Positions 35,346 to 43,760 of a stretch of 64,000 nucleotides of DNA are shown one piece after another. The notes under the pieces are model-generated. The model saw only the letters and a program-made list of their open reading frames with translations, ran no database searches and had not been told where the DNA came from. The stretch comes from a bacterium. GTDB taxonomy: Bacteria > Bacillota_A > Clostridia > Lachnospirales > Lachnospiraceae. Every line of letters starts with the position of its first letter. Position 1 is the stretch's first letter. The position numbers and the translations under genes are program-made. The stretch lies in the NCBI GenBank assembly GCA_004562915.1, contig SFQZ01000001.1:1-64000 (forward strand), given 5' to 3'.

Positions 35346-35735
35346 TCACCTCCTGTATCTTCTGAATGCGCTGACTAACAACTGCTGTGGAAGTTCCGGA
35401 TCCAGAAGTTCCGGAATCTCATTGGGCGACAGATAGTCCTGTTCTCTCTGACGAACCACAAGCTGTCTTGCAGCATCGATCAGTTTGCCCGGTTTTACAT
35501 CTCTTGGACAACGCTCTACGCAGGCAAAACAGGAAAGGCATTTCCAGAGAGATTTGGAATTTACCAGTGACTCGATATCTTCATTTATCACATAGGATAC
35601 GAACTGGTGAGGCTTGATGTCCATCTCATTAAATGACGGACAGGAAGCAGAACATTTTCCGCATTTCATACATTTCAGAGGATTCACGCCGCTGATTTCC
35701 TTAATTAGTTCCGCCTGTTTTTTCTCTGTATTCAC
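35346..35735 (-). CDS. hdrC: HdrC-like iron-sulfur protein
   Basis: This 129-residue protein has two 4Fe-4S motifs, 'CMKCGKCSASCPS' (about 21-33) and 'CLSCFACVERCPRDV' (about 65-79), and the usual helical ends of HdrC. It carries electrons between HdrA and the HdrB site. The start is GTG with GGAGG ten bases upstream, and the gene overlaps the hdrB stop by four bases. Confidence 0.88.
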   Translation of the reverse strand: MNTEKKQAELIKEISGVNPLKCMKCGKCSASCPSFNEMDIKPHQFVSYVINEDIESLVNSKSLWKCLSCFACVERCPRDVKPGKLIDAARQLVVRQREQDYLSPNEIPELLDPELPQQLLVSAFRRYRR

Positions 35736-36541
35736 TGTCTTTCCACCTCCTTCTTTACCTCATCCTTTACACCCAGAGCTTCTGCCAGAAGTTCGGTAAA
35801 ATAATATACTGGAAGTTTTCCGTTTCCACTCTTATTCAGATTATACAGACACAACGGACATGCTGTAATCAGCATATCGGCTCCAAATCCCGCTGCACTG
35901 TCCATAATGTTATTGCACATATTTTTTGACATATCTTTTTCTTTCAGGGAAATATATCCGCCGCAGCATTCATTTCTATACGGATATACAACCGGCTCTG
36001 CACCAATGGCACGGATAAAATCTTCGATCACAGACGGATTTTCCGGATTGTCAAACTCCAGAATTTTTCCCGGGCGAAGAAGCAGACAGCCATAGTAGGC
36101 ACCTATTTTCTTACCCTTAAGCGGATTTACCACTTTTTCCTTTAACGTATCGAAACCTATGCGGTCACGGAGCACTTCCAGAAAATGGAGAACTGTCGTT
36201 TCACCTGCATAGGGTTCTTCCAGCTGCATATAATTATTTGCTCTGGTCCGGATGTCTTCCACATTTTTCATATCATCGTTGACACGCTTGATCACATGAT
36301 GACACGCGGAGCATAAAGTAACCAGATCCTGACCTTTTTCTTTTGCCTCATTGAGAGCACGTACGGAAGAAAGTTTTGTTGCGATCTCATCAGTGCCCAG
36401 CGGATATACCCCTCCACAGCACTGCCAGTTTTCGATTTCTTCCAGTTCAAATCCCAGTGCCCTGGCGGAAACTCTGGCATAGGCATCCAGATCTTTTGCC
36501 TTGGTTCTCAGGGTACACCCCGGATAATAACTGTACTTCAT
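35732..36541 (-). CDS. hdrB: HdrB-like protein with two CCG domains
   Basis: This 269-residue protein has two cysteine-rich CCG domains: 'YYPGCTLRTK...NWQCCGGV...LCSACHHV' (residues 5-85) and 'YYGCLLLRP...RNECCGGYISL...ITACPLCLYNL' (about 150-240). In methanogens these bind two non-cubane [4Fe-4S] clusters that reduce CoM-S-S-CoB. The partner disulfide in this organism is unknown. The gene lies 43 bases after malate dehydrogenase and overlaps hdrC by four bases. Confidence 0.9.
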   Translation of the reverse strand: MKYSYYPGCTLRTKAKDLDAYARVSARALGFELEEIENWQCCGGVYPLGTDEIATKLSSVRALNEAKEKGQDLVTLCSACHHVIKRVNDDMKNVEDIRTRANNYMQLEEPYAGETTVLHFLEVLRDRIGFDTLKEKVVNPLKGKKIGAYYGCLLLRPGKILEFDNPENPSVIEDFIRAIGAEPVVYPYRNECCGGYISLKEKDMSKNMCNNIMDSAAGFGADMLITACPLCLYNLNKSGNGKLPVYYFTELLAEALGVKDEVKKEVERQ

Positions 36542-36584
36542 AGTCCTGTTATCCTTTCTTTTATTCTGTATTTCTTACAGTTCC

Positions 36585-37532
36585 TTACAGATTGATCTGA
36601 GCGATCACTTTCTTCAGCGCATCTGCACTTGCCTGAAGTTTTGCGATCTCTGCCTTGTTCATCCGCATGGGAACTTTTCCCTGAATTCCGTTCGGTCCTA
36701 CCAGAGTAAGGGTACTGAGACAGACATCTTCAATCCCATATTCACCATGCATCATGGAAGAAACAGTAGCAATAGAATCCGATGCTGCAAGAACTCTTGC
36801 ACACAGCTGACATACCGCTGTAGATACCGCATAGAACGTGGCACCCTTGTTTGCAATAATCTTACCGCCGGATTTCTGTACATAGGTAAGCATACCTTCT
36901 TTATCCAACTCGTCTACGTCTTTTCCCAGTGTCTTCATCAACTCATAAAATTCATCTACACTCACACCCGAGATATAAGCACCTGACCATGGAATAAAGG
37001 ATGTATCTCCATGCTCGCCAAACACATATGCATGAATATTTTTCTGAGCCACTTTAAAGTGCTCGGAAAGTCCACAGCGAAGACGGGCCGTATCCAGAAT
37101 CGTACCGGAACCGATGATCTGATTTTCCGGAAGTCCGGAAATTTTTGTAAACACATAGGTCATAATATCAACCGGATTGCTCACTATAATGTAAATAGCA
37201 TGAGGAGCTGCTTTTACAATCTCCGGCGTGATACTTTTCAGAATATTGACATTTGTCTGTGTCAGCTCAATTCTTGTCTGACCCGGCTTACGGGCGATAC
37301 CTGAGGTAATGATCACGATATCAGAATCTTTTGCGTCCTCGTACTCGCCGGCAATGATGGAAATCGGATCCCGAAAACAGGTACCCTGCTCAATATCCAT
37401 CACTTCGCCTTCCACTTTTTCTTTGTTGATATCGATCAGCACAATCTCCGACGCGATATCCTCACTGGATAATGTATAGGCAATCGTCGCACCTACACTT
37501 CCCGCACCAATAATGGTAATCTTACTGCTCAT
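36585..37532 (-). CDS. Malate dehydrogenase of the lactate/malate dehydrogenase family (LDH-like frame)
   Basis: This 315-residue protein has an NAD site 'ITIIGAGSVGATIAYTL' (5-21), catalytic 'GEHGDTS' and 'GSGTILDTARLR' in the style of L-lactate dehydrogenase. In the specificity loop the residue matching Gln102 of LDH is Arg81 ('IARKPGQTR'), the residue malate dehydrogenases use to bind the second carboxylate. With fumarase and fumarate reductase downstream, oxaloacetate to malate is the likely reaction; automatic annotation would probably say lactate dehydrogenase. It is the first gene of the operon. AAGGAG precedes ATG by 10 bases. Confidence 0.88.
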   Translation of the reverse strand: MSSKITIIGAGSVGATIAYTLSSEDIASEIVLIDINKEKVEGEVMDIEQGTCFRDPISIIAGEYEDAKDSDIVIITSGIARKPGQTRIELTQTNVNILKSITPEIVKAAPHAIYIIVSNPVDIMTYVFTKISGLPENQIIGSGTILDTARLRCGLSEHFKVAQKNIHAYVFGEHGDTSFIPWSGAYISGVSVDEFYELMKTLGKDVDELDKEGMLTYVQKSGGKIIANKGATFYAVSTAVCQLCARVLAASDSIATVSSMMHGEYGIEDVCLSTLTLVGPNGIQGKVPMRMNKAEIAKLQASADALKKVIAQINL

Positions 37533-37553
37533 AGTACTCTTTCTCCTTTTTGT

Positions 37554-37571
37554 TCGTTATATTTTTAACAA
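37554..37571 (-). promoter_or_regulatory. Rex-box-like sequence in the operon leader
   Basis: On the minus strand TTGTTAAAAATATAACGA matches 12 of 14 fixed positions of the Rex consensus TTGTTAANNNNTTAACAA. A second half-site, TTGTTAAAAAATC, lies at about 37623-37635. Rex senses NADH/NAD+, which fits the genes. The site is downstream of the promoter and imperfect. Confidence 0.3.
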
Positions 37572-37703
37572 TGGAACGAAAAAAAATATGAAACCGCATA
37601 CTAATCTTTACACTTCTTCGTAGATTTTTTAACAACAAAACATAGAGTTAAAACACCTTTCCTCCGCAATAAGGTAAGAATTATCTCGATTTCATTTTCT
37701 TAC

Positions 37704-37732
37704 ATGATATCACATTGTCAATTATTTATCAA
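37704..37732 (-). promoter_or_regulatory. Promoter of the mdh-hdr-flx-fumarate operon
   Basis: On the minus strand TTGATA (37727-37732) is 17 bases from TATCAT (37704-37709). This gives a leader of about 165 bases before the malate dehydrogenase ATG. Confidence 0.7.
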
Positions 37733-37838
37733 TATTTTTTTAACAGTTTCTTCAACTCAACAGAAACAACCATATTCGGGAAGATTTTTACTACAATTCA
37801 ACAAAATACCACTTCTTGTTTTGTGGAATCTTGATCAG

Positions 37839-37900
37839 GGGCGGACAGGGGACAGTTCTGTGTCCTATTTTTAGGACACAGAACTGTCCCCTGTCCGCCC
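37839..37900. repeat. Palindromic repeat, intact copy 2 (29-bp arms)
   Basis: This is a perfect inverted repeat with 29-base arms (37839-37867 and 37872-37900) and loop TTTT. Its core is shared with the copy at 22064-22123. It ends one base before the beta-helix gene stop codon, between two minus-strand operons, where it could end transcription. Confidence 0.92.
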
Positions 37901-37901
37901 T

Positions 37902-39182
37902 TTATAGTTCTTCAAATATATTTTCTTCTTCCCTGAAATTTCCTCCATCCATATGTTCCCGTACAAACGGCACTCCTTTTCTTCGGATAAATGTATTGTG
38001 ATGAATATATGCGTCCGGATTCATAGAAGGACTGATGGTTCCTCCCAAATCATCATAGCTCACATTATAGCGAAACGTATTATGGATTGCCTCTTCCAGA
38101 CAGAACATGACACAGCCTCCCTCATTCAGTCTGCTATAATTATATTGATAAATCGTTCCGTCACCTGAATCTGCATCCCACGCCATGCTATCCTGATTCA
38201 GTCTGGTATCCACCGCTTCATTATACTGAAGCAAAGCAGCCTTGCATTTCCATGGCCAGATCGCAGCAGCAACCTTTCCTGCCCGGTTTTCAGGAAACCT
38301 GTAGACACGGTCATTCATTTCCCCCGCCACAGAATCAGCTGTATTATGTTCCACCACAGGACGCAGCGCATACATTACTGTAATACCGTCCCCTCCGGCT
38401 TCTTTCACATAATTATTCGCCACATATACATTTTTGTGACCATACTGTTCAAAAAGCTCTTCTTCCAGCTCCGCTTTCATAAATTCCCGGCACTTATAGC
38501 TGTAACCTACAGCAATTCCCCAGCGACTTACTTTTTGCACAAAGCACCCTGTCACACTCACATCTTCATACCGGGCCACTCCTGTCTTTTCCTCATCGTC
38601 AGGTTGCAGACAGGTAAAATAAATACCACCGTTGTTCATATGCTTGTCATAGACATTTCCATTGACATTCCTGATTTCCAGATTTTTCAGATGGATTTCC
38701 CGAAGGGTTCCCTTGTTCTTTGCCACGACCGCCACACCGGTACGGTTCATTTTATGAGGAGCCTCATATTGCTCTCCCAAAACATCTCCCCGATTCGTGA
38801 TGGACAGATCAGAAATTATAATATAAGCGGCATCATAAAGAAGCACTGCCGAGGACACATAGCCTTCTTTTGAATGTGTAGGGGAATCCAGTTCTGTTCC
38901 ATAGTCCTGATACCAGATACCCTGTCCTTCAGCCTCAATCCGAGGAAGAGGCCCTTCCCCGTATGCTCCTATGATAATCGGAGATTCCTTTATTCCCTGG
39001 TCAGTCAGATGCAGATACTCTCCGCGAAATGCAGAGCCACGTTCCAGAAGTACCTGATCGCCCGGCTCCAATTTCAGCTGATTGACTGCAAAAAGAGTGG
39101 CAAAAGGCTTATCGATCGTTCCGCAGCATTCACTGTTTTTACACTTCGTACTTACATAATAAATCCTGGACAATACTCTCAT
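37902..39182 (-). CDS. Right-handed parallel beta-helix protein, probable glycan-active enzyme
   Basis: This 426-residue protein is without a signal peptide. The N-terminal part ('DKPFATLFAVNQLKLEPGDQVLLERGSAF', about 23-51) and the repeated short strands with Asn turns ('LKNLEIRNVNGN', 'NVYVANNYVKEAGGDGI', 'IHNTFRYNVSYDD') are typical of pectin-lyase-like beta-helices. No catalytic residues can be assigned with confidence. Its start overlaps the preceding gene by 44 bases, and a GH2 enzyme is encoded upstream. It probably acts on oligosaccharides from plant or host glycans. Confidence 0.72.
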   Translation of the reverse strand: MRVLSRIYYVSTKCKNSECCGTIDKPFATLFAVNQLKLEPGDQVLLERGSAFRGEYLHLTDQGIKESPIIIGAYGEGPLPRIEAEGQGIWYQDYGTELDSPTHSKEGYVSSAVLLYDAAYIIISDLSITNRGDVLGEQYEAPHKMNRTGVAVVAKNKGTLREIHLKNLEIRNVNGNVYDKHMNNGGIYFTCLQPDDEEKTGVARYEDVSVTGCFVQKVSRWGIAVGYSYKCREFMKAELEEELFEQYGHKNVYVANNYVKEAGGDGITVMYALRPVVEHNTADSVAGEMNDRVYRFPENRAGKVAAAIWPWKCKAALLQYNEAVDTRLNQDSMAWDADSGDGTIYQYNYSRLNEGGCVMFCLEEAIHNTFRYNVSYDDLGGTISPSMNPDAYIHHNTFIRRKGVPFVREHMDGGNFREEENIFEEL

Positions 39183-39633
39183 ACTCCTTTTCTTTCAGTC
39201 TTTTTTCAATAATCATACTTACTTCTTCATACCCAAAACTATCTCCGAAATATCGGGTAAACAAATCCGGATTATTTTCATAAAATTCCCTTTTTTCTTC
39301 TTCCGGGAACTCCTGATACGGGTAAGTTCCGATCTTTTCTCCCTTATATACCGTAAAATCCAGCTTGAACCTGGTAAGTTCATACTGTAGATACATAGAC
39401 GGCGTGTAGTGAGTAAGACCATATACAGTTTCACCTTTTGCCAGTTTCGCTTTTATTGAATCATTTTTCTGCTTTCTTCTGACCTCAACAGCATCCAGAT
39501 TCGGAGTATCAATTACTCCCATCCAAGTGGCGATCTGAAGCTTGGCCTGTACTTCACAAACTTCACTCTCCGTAGCCAGACTATAATATTCCCTGTAATA
39601 GTCAGGTGTCTTTTTTCCAAAAATATAGCTCAT
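39139..39633 (-). CDS. Hypothetical protein of the glycan cluster
   Basis: This soluble, charged protein of 164 residues starts 'MSYIFGKKTPDYYREYY'. I recognise no domain; the 'EVCEVQAKLQIATWMGVIDTP' and 'MIIEKRLKEKEYE' segments look helical. GGAG six bases before ATG 39633 favours this start over the ATG four codons earlier. It lies between the GH2 gene and the beta-helix gene, overlapping the latter by 44 bases, so the three form an operon. Confidence 0.65.
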   Translation of the reverse strand: MSYIFGKKTPDYYREYYSLATESEVCEVQAKLQIATWMGVIDTPNLDAVEVRRKQKNDSIKAKLAKGETVYGLTHYTPSMYLQYELTRFKLDFTVYKGEKIGTYPYQEFPEEEKREFYENNPDLFTRYFGDSFGYEEVSMIIEKRLKEKEYESIVQDLLCKYEV

Positions 39634-39649
39634 ACTTTTCTCCATTATC

Positions 39650-39674
39650 CGGACAGATGACTATCCCCTGTCCG
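39650..39674. repeat. Degenerate palindromic repeat
   Basis: CGGACAG and CTGTCCG arms enclose GATGACTATCCC-like sequence. It is an eroded short relative of the repeats at 22064 and 37839, sitting between the GH2 stop and the next gene. Confidence 0.55.
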
Positions 39675-39675
39675 C

Positions 39676-41478
39676 TTACATATAAGACCGCCAGTAGCCG
39701 ATCTTTCTTTCATTGATTTCTTTTATAATTTCCGGTTCGATCTTGAAGTTGCGCTCCATATCCATCAGCCCATTGATCTCCTGCTGCACATCGGATACCT
39801 GTGTATAGCAGAATCCGCACACATAGGGGATTTCTTTCACTGCTGTTGTGATTTCATCAAATCTGCGGATAAAGTCTTCCCGGGTGTTTACTTTATTGCC
39901 ATATCCCCAACCGGAATCATCATTATTGAATGCAATTCCGCCGTATTCACTGATGATGATTGGCTGTCCCTTGTATTCATATCCATTGGCAAATGCCATT
40001 TTATTATTATTAAACGAAGTCTTGGATTCCAGAATATCTTCACGACACTGAATATATCTCTGCTTCAGGATTTCTCCCGCCTCTTCATAATCATGAATTG
40101 TCAAAATATCTGAAACTGTATGTTCCCATCCGTCATTTACGATCACAGGGCGATAAGGATCCATGCTTTTCGTCAGATGATAAATCGCTTCCGTAAATTG
40201 TTGCTCCGGTCTGCGTGTATGAATCCGGCTGACACCCCAGGATTCATTAAACGGTGTCCAGGTAATGATACACGGATGATTATAATTCTGTTTTACAATC
40301 TCCATCCACTCTCTGGTAAATTCGGCAACTGCGTAATCTGAGAACCGATATGTTGACGCAACTTCACTCCATACCAGCATTCCTTTTACATCACACCAAT
40401 ATAAGAATCTCTCATCTTCCGTTTTCTGATGCTTGCGCAATCCGTTATACCCCAGAGCCTGAATCTTATCGATATCCTCAATCAATGCCTCTTCACCTGG
40501 CGGAGTCAGATGTGAATCTTTCCAGTAACCCTGATCCAGAATCAATCTCTGATACAGAGGACGTCCGTTCAATAAAATATTCGGTCCGTCAATGCGAATC
40601 TCTCTCATGGCAAAATAAGATCCGACGGTATCCAGTACTTCTCCGGAATGGATCAGACGAAATTCAATATCATACAGATTCGGATTTTCCGGAGACCAGG
40701 TAACCACACCATTCCATTCTGTTCCATGATTTTTTCTCAGGAAAATATCCATTTTCGTTGTAACCAGCTTATCTGTAACTGCGGTCAAATTACGACCGAT
40801 CATCATATCACCGAAAGATACCGTTGTTTCCACCAACAGACTTCCATCCATTTCACTTTCCAATGCATTCACCTCATATTCCAATTCCAACGAATGCTCT
40901 TCCAGATTTGGTGTCATTTTCACGGACTTCAGACTGGTCATCGGTACATATTCACTCCATACGGTTTTCCAGATACCGGTAGTCTGTACATACCAGCAGG
41001 CAAAGTTCTCATCAAGCCAGCGCTGCTTTCCTCTGGGCTGCTGCATATCAAAAGAATCCTCAACTTTTACAATCAGTTCATTTTTCCCCTCATGAACCTG
41101 TTCTGTAATATCAAAAGAAAATCTGGCATATCCGCCTCTGTGATCTCCCACATACTGCCCATTCACCCAGATCTTGGTATGAAAATCACTACCCTCAAAA
41201 TGAAGTACATATCTGTTTCCCCGAAGTTTCTCACTTTCTACAGCAATCTCTCTTCGATACCAGATATTGTCATGTCGAGTTTCATCCTGAATGCCACTCA
41301 GTTTTGTCTCATAGGTAAATGGCACCTGAATGGTTTTCTGTGTTTCAAAATTCTCAAACCATTTCTCTTTTTCTCCCTGATTTGCATCATCAAATGCGAA
41401 ATCCCAGATACCGTTCAGATTTGTCCAGTTATTTCTTACAAACTGCGGTCTGGGGTAATCCTTTACATAGCATTTCAT
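39676..41478 (-). CDS. Glycoside hydrolase family 2 enzyme (beta-galactosidase/beta-glucuronidase type)
   Basis: This 600-residue protein has the GH2 layout. A jelly-roll sugar-binding domain ('HFEGSDFHTKIWVNGQYVGDHRGGYARFSFDIT', about 92-124) is followed by an Ig-like domain and a TIM barrel (about 290-600). Acid/base Glu lies in 'ITWTPFNESWG' (about 406-416) and nucleophile Glu in 'IIISEYGGIA' (about 507-516). There is no signal peptide, so it probably acts on imported oligosaccharides. The exact sugar is not readable. AAGGAG ten bases before ATG 41478 fixes the start. Confidence 0.88.
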   Translation of the reverse strand: MKCYVKDYPRPQFVRNNWTNLNGIWDFAFDDANQGEKEKWFENFETQKTIQVPFTYETKLSGIQDETRHDNIWYRREIAVESEKLRGNRYVLHFEGSDFHTKIWVNGQYVGDHRGGYARFSFDITEQVHEGKNELIVKVEDSFDMQQPRGKQRWLDENFACWYVQTTGIWKTVWSEYVPMTSLKSVKMTPNLEEHSLELEYEVNALESEMDGSLLVETTVSFGDMMIGRNLTAVTDKLVTTKMDIFLRKNHGTEWNGVVTWSPENPNLYDIEFRLIHSGEVLDTVGSYFAMREIRIDGPNILLNGRPLYQRLILDQGYWKDSHLTPPGEEALIEDIDKIQALGYNGLRKHQKTEDERFLYWCDVKGMLVWSEVASTYRFSDYAVAEFTREWMEIVKQNYNHPCIITWTPFNESWGVSRIHTRRPEQQFTEAIYHLTKSMDPYRPVIVNDGWEHTVSDILTIHDYEEAGEILKQRYIQCREDILESKTSFNNNKMAFANGYEYKGQPIIISEYGGIAFNNDDSGWGYGNKVNTREDFIRRFDEITTAVKEIPYVCGFCYTQVSDVQQEINGLMDMERNFKIEPEIIKEINERKIGYWRSYM

Positions 41479-41681
41479 AGTTCTTTTTCTCCTTATCGAT
41501 TGCATCATCATCTTCTCTTTTAAACAGTCTTACTGTTTATATGATATCAATTATAGTGCTATTCCGTATATTGTCAATGATTCTTCTTATATTTTAATTT
41601 ATTTTTCTTTTTTAAACATTATTACTGTTTTATTAATTCTTAATATCTATTACACAACAGAATTTCTGTATATTAAGGAAA

Positions 41682-41703
41682 GACAGAGGACAGTTCTGTG
41701 TCT
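41682..41703 (+). repeat. Single-arm remnant of the dispersed repeat
   Basis: GACAGAGGACAGTTCTGTGTC matches the left arm core of the intact repeats with one substitution. The right arm is missing. Confidence 0.55.
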
Positions 41704-41733
41704 TTTATTGTTCTTTTTATTATTCTGTATATA

Positions 41734-41763
41734 TTGATATATATGCGGATACTATGATATAAT
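41734..41763 (+). promoter_or_regulatory. Promoter of the HTH-AAA-nuclease gene
   Basis: TTGATA (41734-41739) and TATAAT (41758-41763) are 18 bases apart, 67 bases before the ATG. Confidence 0.65.
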
Positions 41764-41830
41764 GAATGTAACTTACTATTTTATTGTTACCCATAAGTGA
41801 TTTCAATCTATTATGCACGGAGGTATTCAC

Positions 41831-43702
41831 ATGGAATATATGGATGTACGCACCGCCGCCAATTTATGGAATTTGACAGCGAGACGTGTCACAGCCCTCT
41901 GTCGCTCCGGGCGAATTGCCGGCGCAAAAAAAGAAGGAAAAACATGGATGATTCCCATTACTTCTCAAAAACCAGAAGATGGTCGAAAAAGAATTACTCC
42001 TGAAACAGACACAACCCTCAAACCACTTCCTGTGGGGATTTCTGATTTTAAAAAAGCTGTAACTGAGTACTACTATGTAGACAAAACTCTTCTGATCAAG
42101 GATTTTATTGACAGTAGACCACAAGTATCATTATTTACCCGTCCCCGACGTTTCGGCAAAACACTCACTATGGATATGCTTCGTGTATTCTTTGAAAAAA
42201 CAGATGAAGATACCTCCATATATTTTGCAGACAAAAAAATCTGGTCCTGTGCCGAAAAATATCGCAAGCACCAGGGAAAATACCCTGTCATTTTTCTTAC
42301 ATTCAAAGATGTAAAATTCAATACCTGGGAAGAATCACTGGAAAAAATCAAGGAAGTTTTAAAAAATGAATTTGACCGCCACAAAAACATTTTAACAGGT
42401 TCTATGTTAAGCGAATATGACAAATTATATTACGAAAAAATCATGTTAAAAACAGCAACCATAGTAGAACTGACTGGTGCACTTTTCAATCTATCACAGA
42501 TGCTCCATGCATATTATCAGACAGCACCCATTATCATTATTGATGAATATGATACGCTGATCCAGCAGGGATATCTGTCCGGTTACTACGAACAGACGAT
42601 TCTATTTATGAGGAATTTGTTTTCAGCAGGTTTCAAGGACAATCCGCATTTGTCTTTTGGCTTTATGACAGGAATTTTACGTGTTGCCAAAGAAAGTATT
42701 TTCAGCGGTATGAATAACCTGAAAGTGAATTCCATTATGGAAAATCGATACAGTGAATATTTTGGTTTTACAAAAAATGAGATTCATGACATGATGGATT
42801 ACTACGGAAAATCAGATAAATTTGAAGAAATATGCACCTGGTATGACGGATATCGTTTTGGAAATACAGATATCTTCAATCCCTGGTCAGTTTTAAATTA
42901 TATTGATGAAGATTGTTTTCCGAAAGCTTTCTGGCAATCCACAGGAGATAACAGTATTATCCGACAGATTGTTGCTGAGTCAGATAATGAAACTGCAGAA
43001 AATTTGCAACGTTTGATGCGGGGAGAGGCCGTTTCCTCATATATTGATACTTCCGTTATTTACCCAGAGATCAACAACAATCCATCCACTATTTACAGTT
43101 TTTTACTGGCAGCCGGTTATTTAAAAATCATTCACAAAGACCTGTGCCATGACGGAAATTCTATCTGTGATGTGGCAATACCCAATAAGGAAATTTTCTA
43201 TGTTTACGAAAAAGAAATTTTATCGGCACTTTCCCAGTCCATCTCACAGTCTACCGCTATTGCTGTGCAGCAGGCAATTATCAGACAAAATATTCCTGCT
43301 CTTCAGAAACATTTACAAATTTTTTTTCGAGAAAGTATCAGTTCGTTTGACTATGCCCATGAAAGTTTTTATCATGGTATGATGTTGGGTATCTATGCAG
43401 TTATGAATAATCTCTATCGCGTAACTTCCAATCGGGAATCCGGTGACGGCAGATATGATATTCAGATGAGTCCATATAACAAAAACATGCCGGGAATCCT
43501 TGTTGAACTAAAAGTGGCAAAGGATGGAATATCCGGAAATTCCATACAAAAAGAACTGACCGCATTATGTGAGAAAGCCATTCAACAGATTGATTCCAAA
43601 CATTATTCTGATGAAATGCGAAAAAATGGTATAAAACAGATTATGAAAATGGGTATCGCCTGCTATAAGAAACAAATTGAAATAAGATGTGAAATAGAAT
43701 AA
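41831..43702 (+). CDS. HTH-AAA ATPase-PD-(D/E)XK fusion protein
   Basis: This 623-residue protein has an N-terminal MerR/excisionase-like HTH ('VRTAANLWNLTARRVTALC', about 5-23). An AAA-ATPase-like domain (about 70-340) has Walker A 'RPRRFGKTLTMD' and Walker B 'IIIIDEYDTLI'. A C-terminal PD-(D/E)XK nuclease-like domain (about 500-620) has 'DGRYDIQM' and 'ILVELKVAK'. The AAA-PD-(D/E)XK pair is abundant in gut bacteria and its function is unknown; the HTH at the front is an addition. GGAGG seven bases before ATG 41831 fixes the start. Confidence 0.86.
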   Translation: MEYMDVRTAANLWNLTARRVTALCRSGRIAGAKKEGKTWMIPITSQKPEDGRKRITPETDTTLKPLPVGISDFKKAVTEYYYVDKTLLIKDFIDSRPQVSLFTRPRRFGKTLTMDMLRVFFEKTDEDTSIYFADKKIWSCAEKYRKHQGKYPVIFLTFKDVKFNTWEESLEKIKEVLKNEFDRHKNILTGSMLSEYDKLYYEKIMLKTATIVELTGALFNLSQMLHAYYQTAPIIIIDEYDTLIQQGYLSGYYEQTILFMRNLFSAGFKDNPHLSFGFMTGILRVAKESIFSGMNNLKVNSIMENRYSEYFGFTKNEIHDMMDYYGKSDKFEEICTWYDGYRFGNTDIFNPWSVLNYIDEDCFPKAFWQSTGDNSIIRQIVAESDNETAENLQRLMRGEAVSSYIDTSVIYPEINNNPSTIYSFLLAAGYLKIIHKDLCHDGNSICDVAIPNKEIFYVYEKEILSALSQSISQSTAIAVQQAIIRQNIPALQKHLQIFFRESISSFDYAHESFYHGMMLGIYAVMNNLYRVTSNRESGDGRYDIQMSPYNKNMPGILVELKVAKDGISGNSIQKELTALCEKAIQQIDSKHYSDEMRKNGIKQIMKMGIACYKKQIEIRCEIE

Positions 43703-43750
43703 GGACAGGGGATCGAGGACAAAACACAGAACTTTCCTCACCTCCTGTCC
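43703..43750. repeat. Degenerate palindromic repeat between convergent genes
   Basis: GGACAGGGGA and TCCTGTCC ends with a diverged centre containing ACACAGAACT. It begins directly after the AAA-nuclease stop codon and ends 10 bases before the regulator stop, where it could serve as a bidirectional terminator. Confidence 0.6.
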
Positions 43751-43760
43751 TCCCCTACTC

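Larger units (their letters stand above)
41479..41830. other. AT-rich divergent intergenic region
   Basis: The space between the GH2 and AAA-nuclease genes is AT-rich. It holds a single arm of the dispersed repeat at 41682-41703 and a plus-strand promoter at 41734-41763. No gene or RNA is evident. Confidence 0.5.

Noticed and set aside
31956..35735. Hydrogenase cluster reading of the mvhD/FrhB-like genes
   Set aside because: No NiFe or FeFe hydrogenase large subunit is present; the Flx-type NADH module explains the genes better.
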